Assembly (NCBI GenBank): GCA_029268085.1
Contig: JAJUHD010000034.1
Location: 1 to 17,501, forward strand
Direction: 5' to 3'
DNA from: Bacillota bacterium
GTDB lineage: Bacteria > Bacillota > Clostridia > Oscillospirales > Oscillospiraceae
DNA length: 17,501 nucleotides
A model generated the notes under the pieces. That model was given only the letters and a program-made list of their open reading frames with translations. It did not search any database and was not told where the DNA came from. The translations under genes and the position numbers were made by a program. Positions 1 through 6,953 of this stretch are shown one piece after another (the stretch's first letter is position 1; every line of letters starts with the position of its first letter).

Positions 1-255
1 GGCAAGCCGTCACGCCTTGTGGTCGGGTAGCTTCATTATGCATGGTGCGCTCAAAGCTTTGCGCACTCACGGACGCTGCTCGTCGACGCCCTGCACCCGG
101 ACCGCAGCGCTTCCGGGGAGGACGGGCAGCCTTAAGCGGCTACCAGTTCTAAAGAATCGTTGTTCTTTAATTTATAAATTGCCCATTTTATGGATGCTAG
201 GCGCATCCGCCCGCTATTCCTGCCTCCACACCGCCGTCGAAACCGGTACATCCCC
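1..255 (-). ncRNA. ssrA: tmRNA (ssrA), 3' part cut off by the window edge
   Basis: tmRNA rescues stalled ribosomes: it acts first as alanyl-tRNA and then as an mRNA that adds a degradation tag. Read on the minus strand, the 5' end is GGGGATGTACCGGTTTCGAC, the conserved start of bacterial tmRNA (GGGG acceptor strand, then a TTCGACGG-like block). A GGATGC/GCATCC stem near 191-207 fits pseudoknot 1. A short frame follows, running from a GCA resume codon at 182-180 to TAA at 134-132. It reads AIYKLKNNDSLELVAA and ends in the hydrophobic VAA expected of an ssrA tag. The tRNA-like 3' half (T arm, CCA) would lie beyond base 1. The partner gene smpB is about 600 bp upstream, with ppiB between. The resume codon is inferred; the tag end and stop are clear. 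Confidence 0.93.
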
Positions 256-261
256 ATGAGA

Positions 262-277
262 GCGCCTTTTCAGGCGC
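262..277 (-). promoter_or_regulatory. GAAA-tetraloop hairpin just before the tmRNA 5' end
   Basis: On the minus strand GCGCCT, GAAA, AGGCGC forms a perfect 6-bp GC-rich hairpin capped by a GNRA loop. It ends six bases before the GGGG that begins mature tmRNA. No U-run follows, so it does not look like a terminator for ppiB. It may be a leader hairpin removed with the 5' precursor by RNase P. Its role is inferred. Confidence 0.45.
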
Positions 278-303
278 CAATATTGTTAGTGTTAGGCAAT
301 TGC

Positions 304-309
304 TTTATA
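304..309 (-). promoter_or_regulatory. possible -10 box for ssrA
   Basis: The minus strand reads TATAAA here, about 50 bases before the tmRNA 5' end, in an AT-rich gap between ppiB and ssrA. No convincing -35 box lies 17 bases upstream. ssrA may instead be cut from a smpB-ppiB-ssrA transcript, since no terminator is visible after ppiB. Confidence 0.22.
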
Positions 310-344
310 CTATTTAGACGATTAATAACTTAGTTTGTTCCTTT

Positions 345-863
345 TTAGCACTTAACAGGTTCTGGATAATCCACGCCGAATGTCTCGACCGTGACTGACT
401 TCATGCGCTGTACCCTGCGGGGCCTGTCGTTCATGTCGCAGTCTGTCTCGGCAATAGCATCGACAACGTCCATGCCCTCGGTAACCTTTCCGAAAGCGGC
501 GTACTGCCCGTTCAAATGCGATGCGGATTTATGCATGATGAAAAACTGGCTGCCAGCGGAATTCGGCATCATCGTACGCGCCATGGAGAGAACGCCGGGA
601 TCGTGATTAAGTGTATTCTTAAAGCCGTTCGAACTGAATTCGCCCTTGATGCTGTATCCGGGTCCGCCCATACCTGTGCCTTCCGGATCCCCGCCCTGTA
701 TCATAAAGCCGGGAATAACGCGGTGAAAAATCACCCCGTTATAAAAGCCTTTTTTCACAAGCGAGATGAAGTTGTTGACGGTGTTTGGCGCGATTTCCGG
801 ATAGAGCTCCGCCTTAATTATCCCGCCGTTTTCCATTTCGATAGTAACTATCGGATTCGCCAT
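345..863 (-). CDS. ppiB: peptidyl-prolyl cis-trans isomerase, cyclophilin type
   Basis: A 172-residue cytoplasmic cyclophilin without a signal peptide, catalysing cis-trans isomerisation of Xaa-Pro bonds during folding. The signature FHRVIPGFMIQGGD spans residues 46-59, with the catalytic Arg48 and the substrate-pocket residues Phe53 and Gln56. SQFFI follows at 105-109 and FGKVTEGMDVVDAI at 124-137. Position 116 is His in SHLNG, where human cyclophilin A has Trp121; this is common in bacterial PpiB proteins. Length is normal for the family. It starts 23 bp after the smpB stop, preceded by AAAGGA, so the two genes probably share a transcript. ssrA lies downstream on the same strand, which puts a folding enzyme inside a ribosome-rescue locus. 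PpiB is the ordinary reading; a dedicated link to rescue is not shown. Confidence 0.94.
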   Translation of the reverse strand: MANPIVTIEMENGGIIKAELYPEIAPNTVNNFISLVKKGFYNGVIFHRVIPGFMIQGGDPEGTGMGGPGYSIKGEFSSNGFKNTLNHDPGVLSMARTMMPNSAGSQFFIMHKSASHLNGQYAAFGKVTEGMDVVDAIAETDCDMNDRPRRVQRMKSVTVETFGVDYPEPVKC

Positions 864-886
864 ATTCTTCTCAGATTCCTTTCAAA

Positions 887-1354
887 CTATTTGCGCTCTT
901 TCATAGCTCTTTCCATCTCACGCGCCGCTCCGCGGGCCGCTTCGCTCTCACGCTTGTCATGAAGCTTTTTGCCCTGACACAGCCCGACCTCGACCTTTAC
1001 GCGGCTATCCTTGAAATAAACTGAGAGCGGAACGAGCGCCAGCCCGTCCTGAGCTACCTTGGCGGCGAGCTTCATAATCTCGCGCCTGTGCATCAGGAGT
1101 CTTCGCGGACGAAGGGGATCGCGGTTGAAGATGTTGCCCTTTTCGTAGGGGCTGATATGCATGGAGCGGACGAAGAGTTCTCCGTCCTTTACGGTACAGT
1201 AGCTGTCCTTCAAATTCAGCGTTCCCGCTCGGATGGACTTTACCTCTGTCCCGCAAAGCTCGATACCCGCTTCAAAGCGTTCAAGCACATAATAGTCGTG
1301 AAAAGCCTTCCTGTTCTGCGCTGCAACCTTGACTCCGGTCGCCTTTGGTGACAT
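887..1354 (-). CDS. smpB: SsrA-binding protein SmpB
   Basis: SmpB binds the tRNA-like domain of tmRNA and delivers it to stalled ribosomes, its C-terminal tail reading the empty mRNA channel. The 155-residue product has the family hallmarks in order: NRKAFHDYYVLERFEAGIEL (14-33), GTEVKSIRAG (35-44), NLKDSY, the HISPYEKGN block, RPRRLLMHRREI, and GLALVPLSVYFKD. It ends with the basic tail GKKLHDKRESEAARG and onward. Length matches the usual 150-160. The ATG is preceded by GGAGGG six bases upstream, which settles the start. It heads a smpB-ppiB-(ssrA) arrangement, and its RNA partner is encoded in the same locus. An extended -10 promoter lies about 90 bases upstream. Confidence 0.97.
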   Translation of the reverse strand: MSPKATGVKVAAQNRKAFHDYYVLERFEAGIELCGTEVKSIRAGTLNLKDSYCTVKDGELFVRSMHISPYEKGNIFNRDPLRPRRLLMHRREIMKLAAKVAQDGLALVPLSVYFKDSRVKVEVGLCQGKKLHDKRESEAARGAAREMERAMKERK

Positions 1355-1443
1355 ATAAAGCCCTCCTTTCCTTTCACGCTGCGCGGTTTATAGCCATAGA
1401 GCCGCATGACATATTCTGCATATTATAAATGCCTGTAAAAAGT

Positions 1444-1452
1444 ATTATACCA
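1444..1452 (-). promoter_or_regulatory. extended -10 promoter for smpB
   Basis: The minus strand reads TGGTATAAT, a perfect TATAAT with the upstream TG of an extended -10 element. A TTGACA lies only seven bases upstream, too close to serve as its -35. Initiation would leave a leader of about 80 bases before smpB. Confidence 0.45.
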
Positions 1453-1498
1453 TGAATGTCAAGTGTGCGTCCTGAAAAGCAGGGGCTTTAAATCATAT

Positions 1499-1729
1499 CT
1501 AATCCAGAAGACGTGCGAGAAAACTCGGTACATAGATCTTGACCGGCTTAGCAAAAAGAAGTCTTCTGTCCTGATATGTAAAATCCTCGATTTCGATTGA
1601 ATCCCACTGGACCAGTCCTTCTGTTTCAAGCGCAGAGCGTACCGTTTCCTGCGCCAGATTTTCGTCGGTAAGTTCTCCGTTTTCCGCCTCAAGAACGACA
1701 AGCTCGGGCGTTGCGATATGAATTTTCAT
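1499..1729 (-). CDS. small acidic protein of unknown function (76 aa)
   Basis: I do not recognise this 76-residue protein. It is acidic, soluble-looking, and has no Cys, signal peptide or membrane segment. The N-terminus alternates hydrophobic residues (MKIHIATPELVVLEAENG), suggesting a beta strand. A helical stretch (LAQETVRSALETEG) follows, then IEIEDFTYQDRRLLFAKPVKIYVPSFLARLLD. The case for it being real is a strong GGAGG six bases before the ATG (minus strand CGGAGGCAATAATG), protein-like composition to the end, and a position that fills an otherwise empty gap. It diverges from nudF across a 200-bp control region. No function is proposed. Confidence 0.7.
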   Translation of the reverse strand: MKIHIATPELVVLEAENGELTDENLAQETVRSALETEGLVQWDSIEIEDFTYQDRRLLFAKPVKIYVPSFLARLLD

Positions 1730-1800
1730 TATTGCCTCCGTTTTTATAAATCAGAATAGGAAATACCCGAAAGCATTGTACTTCATACCGGCGCTATATA

Positions 1801-1817
1801 CCAGTTAAAATTACTGG
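1801..1817. promoter_or_regulatory. dyad at the nudF-wal promoter, possible operator
   Basis: CCAGTTAAAATTACTGG has perfect CCAGT/ACTGG arms around an AT-rich 7-base centre. It overlaps the predicted -35 (1815-1820) of the nudF promoter and lies in the divergent space shared with the 76-residue gene. The position suits a repressor site; the regulator is unknown. Confidence 0.35.
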
Positions 1818-1843
1818 AAATCCGAAGTCTCCTGTGCTATAAT
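1815..1843 (+). promoter_or_regulatory. promoter of the nudF-walRK operon
   Basis: TATAAT at 1838-1843 is preceded by TGC, giving an extended -10. TGGAAA at 1815-1820, spaced 17 bases, is a 4/6 match to the -35 consensus. Predicted initiation near 1850 gives a leader of about 80 bases ahead of nudF. No other clear promoter precedes walR, so this may drive the wal genes too. Confidence 0.55.
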
Positions 1844-1853
1844 GAGTAAAATT

Positions 1854-1930
1854 ATCGCGTAAAAATGCGAAACGGGCCGAACCGTTTCAAAGTTAGGCAA
1901 CGCGATCGTAAAACGGAGGTCATTTTCGAT
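1854..1930 (+). promoter_or_regulatory. structured 5' leader of nudF, candidate RNA switch
   Basis: An outer stem pairs ATCGCGT (1854-1860) with ACGCGAT (1900-1906) and encloses a 7-bp hairpin, GAAACGG (1869-1875) with CCGTTTC (1882-1888). A second helix can form from ATCG plus AAAA (1905-1908, 1910-1913) with TTTTCGAT (1923-1930). That helix puts the GGAGG ribosome binding site (1915-1919) in its loop and pairs part of the start codon. The outer stem and this sequestering helix share bases 1905-1906, so they compete in part. It matches no riboswitch class I recognise. The pairings are visible; switching is inferred. Confidence 0.4.
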
Positions 1931-2465
1931 GGATTATACCGAAACGCTCGTACGTCATATAAACGGCTATAACGGGCTCATCGTCAACACCACTCTCGAC
2001 AGGGTCATGCTGCAAAACGGCGAGCACACCCTGCGCGAAGTCGTAGAGCACCCGGGCGGCGTAACCGTCATCCCGATTGACGATGAAGGTTTTGTTTACT
2101 GCGTGCGTCAGTTCCGCTACCCGGTGCTGGAACACCTTTTGGAGGTTCCGGCAGGCAAGCTTGAAAAGGAAGAAGACCCTCTGCAATGCGCTGAGCGCGA
2201 GCTTTCGGAAGAAACGGGAATCAGCGCGGACGAATATGTCTATCTCGGAAAGATCTATCCTTCCCCCGGTTTCTGCAAAGAAATACTGTACATTTATATG
2301 GCGCGCGGGCTTTCTTTCGGTACGCCGCATCCCGACAGGAATGAATTTCTCGATATTGAGAAGATACATATCGACAAGCTTGTAAGTCTCGTTATGGAAA
2401 ACGAAATAACAGACGCAAAGACCGTTATCGCAGTGCTCAAGGCAAAAAACATCCTTTCATTATAA
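1929..2465 (+). CDS. nudF: ADP-ribose pyrophosphatase, Nudix family (NudF type)
   Basis: A 178-residue cytoplasmic Nudix hydrolase expected to cleave ADP-ribose to AMP and ribose 5-phosphate. The Nudix box is complete at residues 77-98: G, five residues, E, seven residues, then REL-SEETGI, with the metal-binding glutamates in the REL-SEE core. It is preceded by LLEVPAGKLE, the ADP-ribose pyrophosphatase-type lead-in. RQFRYPVLEHLLE (60-72) and PSPGFCKEILYIYMA fit the same subfamily. Length is slightly below the usual 180-205. The ATG has GGAGG nine bases upstream. It is the first gene of the plus-strand run, 29 bp before walR with no terminator between, so it is probably co-transcribed with the wal genes. 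Substrate is assigned by family resemblance. Confidence 0.9.
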   Translation: MDYTETLVRHINGYNGLIVNTTLDRVMLQNGEHTLREVVEHPGGVTVIPIDDEGFVYCVRQFRYPVLEHLLEVPAGKLEKEEDPLQCAERELSEETGISADEYVYLGKIYPSPGFCKEILYIYMARGLSFGTPHPDRNEFLDIEKIHIDKLVSLVMENEITDAKTVIAVLKAKNILSL

Positions 2466-2494
2466 ATATAGAAGACGCGAAAGGACCGGCTTTT

Positions 2495-3196
2495 ATGGCA
2501 AGAACAGTTCTGATAGTAGATGATGAAAAATCAATCGTGGATATCCTCAAGTTTAACCTTGAAAAATCGGAGTATAAGACAGTCTGCGCCTATGACGGAA
2601 AAGAGGGGCTTCGCCTGGCGCGGGAGGAAAACCCCGACCTTATATTGTTGGATGTGATGCTCCCCTACATAGACGGTTTCGAGGTCTGCAAAACACTCCG
2701 CGCGGAAGGCAATAACATACCCATAATCATGATAACCGCACGCGAAGAGGAGACCGACAAGGTCTTCGGTCTGGAACTGGGAGCGGATGACTATATCACC
2801 AAGCCTTTTTCCGTGCGCGAACTTCTCGCGAGGGTCAAAACCAATATGCGCAGGGTGGCTACCGCCGAGACTCCTCCCGCAGAGGTTACCGGCGAAATGA
2901 TCAGGTTCAAGGACATTCTGATCGATTTCGAGCGCCACACTGTTTTTAAATGCGGCAAGCCTCTGGATCTTACGTCGCGCGAATATGAGCTTATAAAGTA
3001 TCTTGCCTCAGCTCCCGGCAAAGTCGTCTCGCGCGAACAGCTCATGAGCGAGGTCTGGCAGTACGATTATTACGGCGACCTCCGCGCCGTCGACGTGGCC
3101 GTCCGCCGTCTTCGCGAAAAGCTTGAGGACAACCCCGCCGAGCCGATCTACGTTATGACCAAGCGCGGTGTCGGCTACTTTTTCAGCGAAGAATAG
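2495..3196 (+). CDS. walR: WalR-type response regulator (OmpR/PhoB family)
   Basis: A 233-residue DNA-binding response regulator. The receiver domain (about 3-118) has the acidic pocket Asp9-Asp10, the phosphoacceptor Asp53 in LILLDVMLP, Thr81 and Lys103 (TKPF). The C-terminal winged helix (about 135-230) carries LTSREYELIKYLA, VVSREQLMSEVW, VDVAVRRLREKLED and the final RGVGYFF. In Bacillus and Staphylococcus WalR controls autolysins and cell-wall turnover. Assignment to WalR rather than PhoP rests largely on context: the next genes are a matching kinase, WalH- and WalI-like proteins and walJ. AAAGGA precedes the ATG. It lies 29 bp after nudF and 66 bp before walK. Confidence 0.92.
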   Translation: MARTVLIVDDEKSIVDILKFNLEKSEYKTVCAYDGKEGLRLAREENPDLILLDVMLPYIDGFEVCKTLRAEGNNIPIIMITAREEETDKVFGLELGADDYITKPFSVRELLARVKTNMRRVATAETPPAEVTGEMIRFKDILIDFERHTVFKCGKPLDLTSREYELIKYLASAPGKVVSREQLMSEVWQYDYYGDLRAVDVAVRRLREKLEDNPAEPIYVMTKRGVGYFFSEE

Positions 3197-3213
3197 CGCG
3201 CTTATCAAGGGCG

Positions 3214-3248
3214 AAGGCGAGAACCTTAAGACGATTCTCCCCTGCCTT
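3214..3248 (+). promoter_or_regulatory. hairpin between walR and walK
   Basis: AAGGCGAGAA (3214-3223) can pair with TTCTC (3235-3239) and GCCTT (3244-3248), with a four-base bulge on the right and an 11-base loop. It ends just before the walK ribosome binding site GGAGG (3252-3256). No U-run follows, so it is not an evident terminator. It could adjust kinase-to-regulator output or RNA stability. Confidence 0.3.
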
Positions 3249-3262
3249 TTGCGGAGGTTTCG

Positions 3263-4708
3263 ATGAATAAAAGCCTTTATACAAAGCTTGTTCTTATAAT
3301 GCTGGCGCTTATCGTTTCGTTGATGGCGGTCGTCGGGGCCTTTCTCATGAACGAGATACGCTCGTTTTATCTGGACGATTTCTATGCAAAAATGAAAAAT
3401 GTCTTCGAGGATCCTGAGCTGGCTGAGGATCTCTATGACGCCGCTAACGACGAAGATGCAGCGGAACAGATGGCCGATCTGCTGCGAACCTACTCAGGAC
3501 CGCTCGGTATCGATTCCAGCTCGCGCAATTACTATATCCTTGACGGCAATACAGGCGCAGTACTGACAGGTTCCGGATCTGAAACGGAAAAACTCGATAT
3601 AACCACTAATATCATGACGGCAATCAGCGGAGAAGAAGGCTATATAAGTGACCACAGCGCCCCTTATATGGACGTTGCCCTGCCAGTGGACGGCCGAACG
3701 GAGCGCTATATCGTTTATATCAGGGACGATAAATCCGCCGTAAGAGGACTCAGTTCAGTTCTTTTCGGCATACTCGGACAAGCTCTGCTCATCGGTCTAA
3801 TCATTTCCGTGCTTCTAAGCCTTCTGCTTGCAAAGGCCATGGTTACTCCGATACAGAGTCTGACAAAGGCGGCGGAACGAGTTGCCGCAGGTGATTTTTC
3901 ATCGAAGCTGACATCGGATTCGCAAGATGAGATCGGTGTTTTGACCCGAACCTTTAACAGCATGGCGGGACAGCTTGAAAAAACGCTGGACGACCTCAAA
4001 AAGTCCGAGGCCATGCGTCGTGAATTTGTCGCCAATGTCTCCCATGAGCTGCGCACTCCCATAACCAGCATCAGAAGCTACGCCGAAACTCTTTTGGATG
4101 GTGAAGACCTGCCGAAGGAGACTGCGGGCGAGTTCCTCAGCGTTATAGTAAATGAAAGCGACCGGATGACGAAGATCGTTCAGGATCTTCTTATGCTCTC
4201 GCGTTTCGACGCCGGCAGCATCGAGTTCACCTTTGAACGTTTCCAGTTTGAAAAATCTCTTCACAATATATATAACGCCATGCTGCTTGAGGCCCAGAGG
4301 CACAACCACCGTTTTACGCTTGAGCTCAAAACCCCGATCCCCGATATCGTCGGCGATACGGCAAGAATCGAGCAGGTTCTTATAAATATGGTTTCAAACG
4401 CGATCAAATATACCCGCGACGGCGGTACTATCTCCATGATTGCCGGACACAAGGACGATGTTGTCTGGGTCAGTGTCCGGGACAACGGTATTGGCATTCC
4501 GAAGGAGGACGTCGATAAGGTGTTCGACCGCTTCTACCGCGTAGACAAGGCGCGTTCACGTGAGTCCGGGGGTACGGGCCTAGGCCTTTCCATAGCAAAA
4601 GAGATCGTAAGCCGTCACAACGGTTCGATCGAACTCACCAGCCGCCAGGGAAAGGGGACGGTCATTACCGTTACACTCCCTGTGGAGGGTCCGAAGTATG
4701 GCAAATAA
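3263..4708 (+). CDS. walK: WalK-type sensor histidine kinase without a PAS domain
   Basis: A 481-residue membrane kinase, partner of WalR. It has an N-terminal membrane segment (about 8-29), an extracytoplasmic sensor region (30-165), a second membrane segment (166-190), HAMP (190-243), and HisKA with the phosphoacceptor His261 in FVANVSHELRTPITSI. The catalytic domain follows: N box with N375 and N379, DNGIGI at 407-412, FDRFYR at 421-426 and GGTGLGLSI at 436-444. B. subtilis WalK is about 610 residues and has a cytoplasmic PAS domain between HAMP and HisKA. Here only a short coiled linker (LEKTLDDLKKSEAMRR) fills that place. GGAGG precedes the ATG. The last 11 bases overlap the start of walH. 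The kinase class is certain; the Wal assignment rests on context. Confidence 0.9.
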   Translation: MNKSLYTKLVLIMLALIVSLMAVVGAFLMNEIRSFYLDDFYAKMKNVFEDPELAEDLYDAANDEDAAEQMADLLRTYSGPLGIDSSSRNYYILDGNTGAVLTGSGSETEKLDITTNIMTAISGEEGYISDHSAPYMDVALPVDGRTERYIVYIRDDKSAVRGLSSVLFGILGQALLIGLIISVLLSLLLAKAMVTPIQSLTKAAERVAAGDFSSKLTSDSQDEIGVLTRTFNSMAGQLEKTLDDLKKSEAMRREFVANVSHELRTPITSIRSYAETLLDGEDLPKETAGEFLSVIVNESDRMTKIVQDLLMLSRFDAGSIEFTFERFQFEKSLHNIYNAMLLEAQRHNHRFTLELKTPIPDIVGDTARIEQVLINMVSNAIKYTRDGGTISMIAGHKDDVVWVSVRDNGIGIPKEDVDKVFDRFYRVDKARSRESGGTGLGLSIAKEIVSRHNGSIELTSRQGKGTVITVTLPVEGPKYGK

Positions 4709-5999
4709 GACAAAGCTGATTGATATGGCAAAGAACTGCGCCATAGTTCTTCTGCTTTTCTCCGCCGTTTTCCTTCTTTATAAGGCAACATTCAATGAGC
4801 AGGACACCTTTTTAAAGGGCCTGGACAGCTTTTTCGGAGGAAATTCCGAAGCCGGCACAGAGAGACTACCCGCCGGCGAAAGCTTCGCCCTTGTCTCTGA
4901 TCCTGTTTTTATCCTTGTTACGGCAGAGGACAGCTCTCACTATGCGGTAAAGTACGACAACGAGACAAAGCGGAAGCTGATTACACAGTTTTTGGCTTAT
5001 TTGGGCGAAGCACTGGGTTCCTCCGGCGAACCGGAGGAATTAACCAGCGAGCAGTGGCAAAAGGTCCTTTCCGGCAGCGGTGTCTTCTTCGATTATCTTT
5101 ATTCCCAACCGCTTTCCGTGATTGCCTCGTCGCTCGGTTACGAAATTAACAGCGGAGCTTCCCAAAAAACCGCAAGAAGATTCTTTCTAGGCAACAGCAA
5201 CGGGAACCTAGTGCTGTATTTTATAAGCGAGGGCGACGGAAAGATATACAGCTGCGATACGGTTTCAAGCTTCTCTTCTCTTAAACCCAAAATTGCCGAG
5301 TGTCCTATAGGTAACGCTAAATTTGCATTTGAGCTTGGCGATGAATATGCAAAGCTTGATCCCTATTTTATTTTCTCTAATGAGAGCGGATCTCTTCGAG
5401 CAGTCACGGTCTCAAACCCAATACGCGAGGGCATCGACAGTGCCGCACTTTTGGGGTATTTCGGGATGAACGGAAAAACCGTTTCAAAATACACCGAAAC
5501 GGACGGCTCAGAAGTCTATGTCGACGGTGAAAAGAGTCTCAGGATAGAATCGTCAGGCAAGGTTGTTTTCTCAGCGACAGGCTCAAGCGGGCTTCTGATC
5601 AGCGGCAATCCGGAAGAGCTTTCGATTGCGGACACCGTCTCCGCATGCGGTGAAATCGTCAGAAACAGCATAGGCCAGACGGCCGGGGAAGGCGTTACGG
5701 GCCTCGTCGATGTCAGCTCCGTATTCTCTCCGTCTTCCTGTACGGTCAGTTTCGGGTATTTTGTAAACGGGATACCAGTCACATTACCCGGCGGAGTAAG
5801 TGCGGCGAAATTCCACATCAGCGGCGGCGCAATCACAAGAGCAGAGCTATATTTCCGCAGCTACGCCTTGTCCGGGGGCGTCATAAACGCTTTGCCGGAA
5901 AAACAGGCGACCGTTATCGCACAGTCTCACGGCGGAGAGCCTGTGCTTACATACGAGGACAAAATCGGTTCCGTAACCTGCACATGGATATACAGTTGA
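4698..5999 (+). CDS. walH: WalH/YycH-like regulator of WalK
   Basis: A 433-residue protein with one N-terminal membrane segment (about 12-28: CAIVLLLFSAVFLLYKA), then a long extracytoplasmic region rich in Ser, Gly and beta-strand patterns. This topology matches WalH (YycH), which forms a membrane complex with WalI and tunes WalK. Primary sequence similarity to B. subtilis YycH is weak to my eye, so the call rests mainly on position (directly after walK, before a recognisable WalI-like gene), size (YycH is about 450) and topology. GGAGGG lies eight bases before the ATG, inside the end of walK, and the overlap suggests translational coupling. The N-terminus MANKTKLIDMAKN is cytoplasmic. It could be an unrelated exported protein filling the same place. 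Confidence 0.68.
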   Translation: MANKTKLIDMAKNCAIVLLLFSAVFLLYKATFNEQDTFLKGLDSFFGGNSEAGTERLPAGESFALVSDPVFILVTAEDSSHYAVKYDNETKRKLITQFLAYLGEALGSSGEPEELTSEQWQKVLSGSGVFFDYLYSQPLSVIASSLGYEINSGASQKTARRFFLGNSNGNLVLYFISEGDGKIYSCDTVSSFSSLKPKIAECPIGNAKFAFELGDEYAKLDPYFIFSNESGSLRAVTVSNPIREGIDSAALLGYFGMNGKTVSKYTETDGSEVYVDGEKSLRIESSGKVVFSATGSSGLLISGNPEELSIADTVSACGEIVRNSIGQTAGEGVTGLVDVSSVFSPSSCTVSFGYFVNGIPVTLPGGVSAAKFHISGGAITRAELYFRSYALSGGVINALPEKQATVIAQSHGGEPVLTYEDKIGSVTCTWIYS

Positions 6000-6016
6000 T
6001 CTGATCGGAGCTAAAT

Positions 6017-6853
6017 GTGGAAAAGTCAAAAATCAAAAACTTTATACTGATACTTCTCGCTTTGGTAAACGTCTTTCTTCTTTCTATTGTAATTACCAAC
6101 GCGATGGAAGAGCAGAAGGCGCGCTCCTGTCGAATTCAGGCACTGGAAAACGTCCTTTCGGAGAACGGTATTGCGCTGGCATCCGATATCAAGCTCCCCG
6201 ACACCGTTCCGCCTACGCTCACGTTAAAACGCAACTTGGATATGGAGCGCCGTAATCTGAGCTCGCTCATCGGCAGCTGCTCGGCGGCGGATCAAGGCGG
6301 AAACGTCTATTTTTACAATGGTTCCGATGGACAGGCGAGATTCCGGGGTACCGGAGAATTCGAGATACTGCTGTATTCAGGCGTTATCACCAAGGGCCGT
6401 GATCCCGTCGGCACCGCAAAGAGCGCCTTGAAAAAACTGGGCATTGAAAGCGGCGATATCGAGCCTCAGGTCACGGTTGATGGCGAAGAAACAACTGTCA
6501 TACTTTACTGTTCATGGGAAGGTACAACGATATATAACGTGCCTGTAACCATTAGCTTTAATTCCGACAATTCAACGATAATCAGCGGTGCAAGACCCCT
6601 TGACGTAAAAAGCGAAGTCCAATCCTCAGCGGATTACCCCGACGGTGTAACTATTCTGATGGGTTTTCTCGAATCCATCAGCCAGACCGGTTCTGTCTGC
6701 AATGAAATAACCGGTGTTAAGATTGAGTACAATATGTATTCAGCCGTATCCGGAAACTGCACCCTTAAGCCGGTCTGGTGCATTACCACAAACTCCGGCT
6801 CTTTCTATATCGACGCCGAAACGGGCAAGCAGGAAAACATACTAGGCGCCTAA
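6017..6853 (+). CDS. walI: WalI/YycI-like regulator of WalK (GTG start)
   Basis: A 278-residue protein with a single N-terminal membrane anchor (about 7-27: KNFILILLALVNVFLLSIVIT) and an extracytoplasmic domain. The C-terminal part has YycI-like features: GTTIYNVPVTISF (a fixed-length beta unit seen in YycH/YycI domains) and a closing CITTNSGSFYIDAETGKQE that resembles the YycI/YpeB-type end. Translation should begin at GTG 6017, since GGAG lies six bases upstream and the ATG at 6015 is in another frame. It follows walH by 17 bp. WalH and WalI interact through their membrane helices in Bacillus. No terminator is visible after it, only AT-rich sequence that holds the murA promoter. Confidence 0.75.
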   Translation: MEKSKIKNFILILLALVNVFLLSIVITNAMEEQKARSCRIQALENVLSENGIALASDIKLPDTVPPTLTLKRNLDMERRNLSSLIGSCSAADQGGNVYFYNGSDGQARFRGTGEFEILLYSGVITKGRDPVGTAKSALKKLGIESGDIEPQVTVDGEETTVILYCSWEGTTIYNVPVTISFNSDNSTIISGARPLDVKSEVQSSADYPDGVTILMGFLESISQTGSVCNEITGVKIEYNMYSAVSGNCTLKPVWCITTNSGSFYIDAETGKQENILGA

Positions 6854-6876
6854 TAATTCGACATATTTATTTTTTG

Positions 6877-6905
6877 TTGTATTTTTGTAATCATTGTGTT
6901 ATAAT
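6877..6905 (+). promoter_or_regulatory. promoter of murA
   Basis: TATAAT at 6900-6905 is preceded by TGT, a full extended -10. TTGTAT at 6877-6882, spaced 17, is a partial -35. Initiation near 6912 would give a leader of about 130 bases. murA can therefore be expressed apart from the upstream wal genes. Confidence 0.6.
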
Positions 6906-6953
6906 TCATTGGAAAATCTTTGATTGATACTGATTTTGCCTTCATGGGAGATT

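Noticed and set aside
17..259. An open frame on the plus strand over the first 250 bases.
   Set aside because: It lies on the complement of tmRNA; Cys- and Arg-rich translation without a ribosome binding site is a shadow of structured RNA.
1433..1475. TTGACA plus TATAAT near smpB as a standard promoter.
   Set aside because: They are only seven bases apart; only the extended -10 reading is kept.
291..1900. GTTAGGCAA occurs at 291-299 and 1892-1900.
   Set aside because: A nine-base match in different contexts on the given strand, in leaders of oppositely oriented genes; chance is likely.
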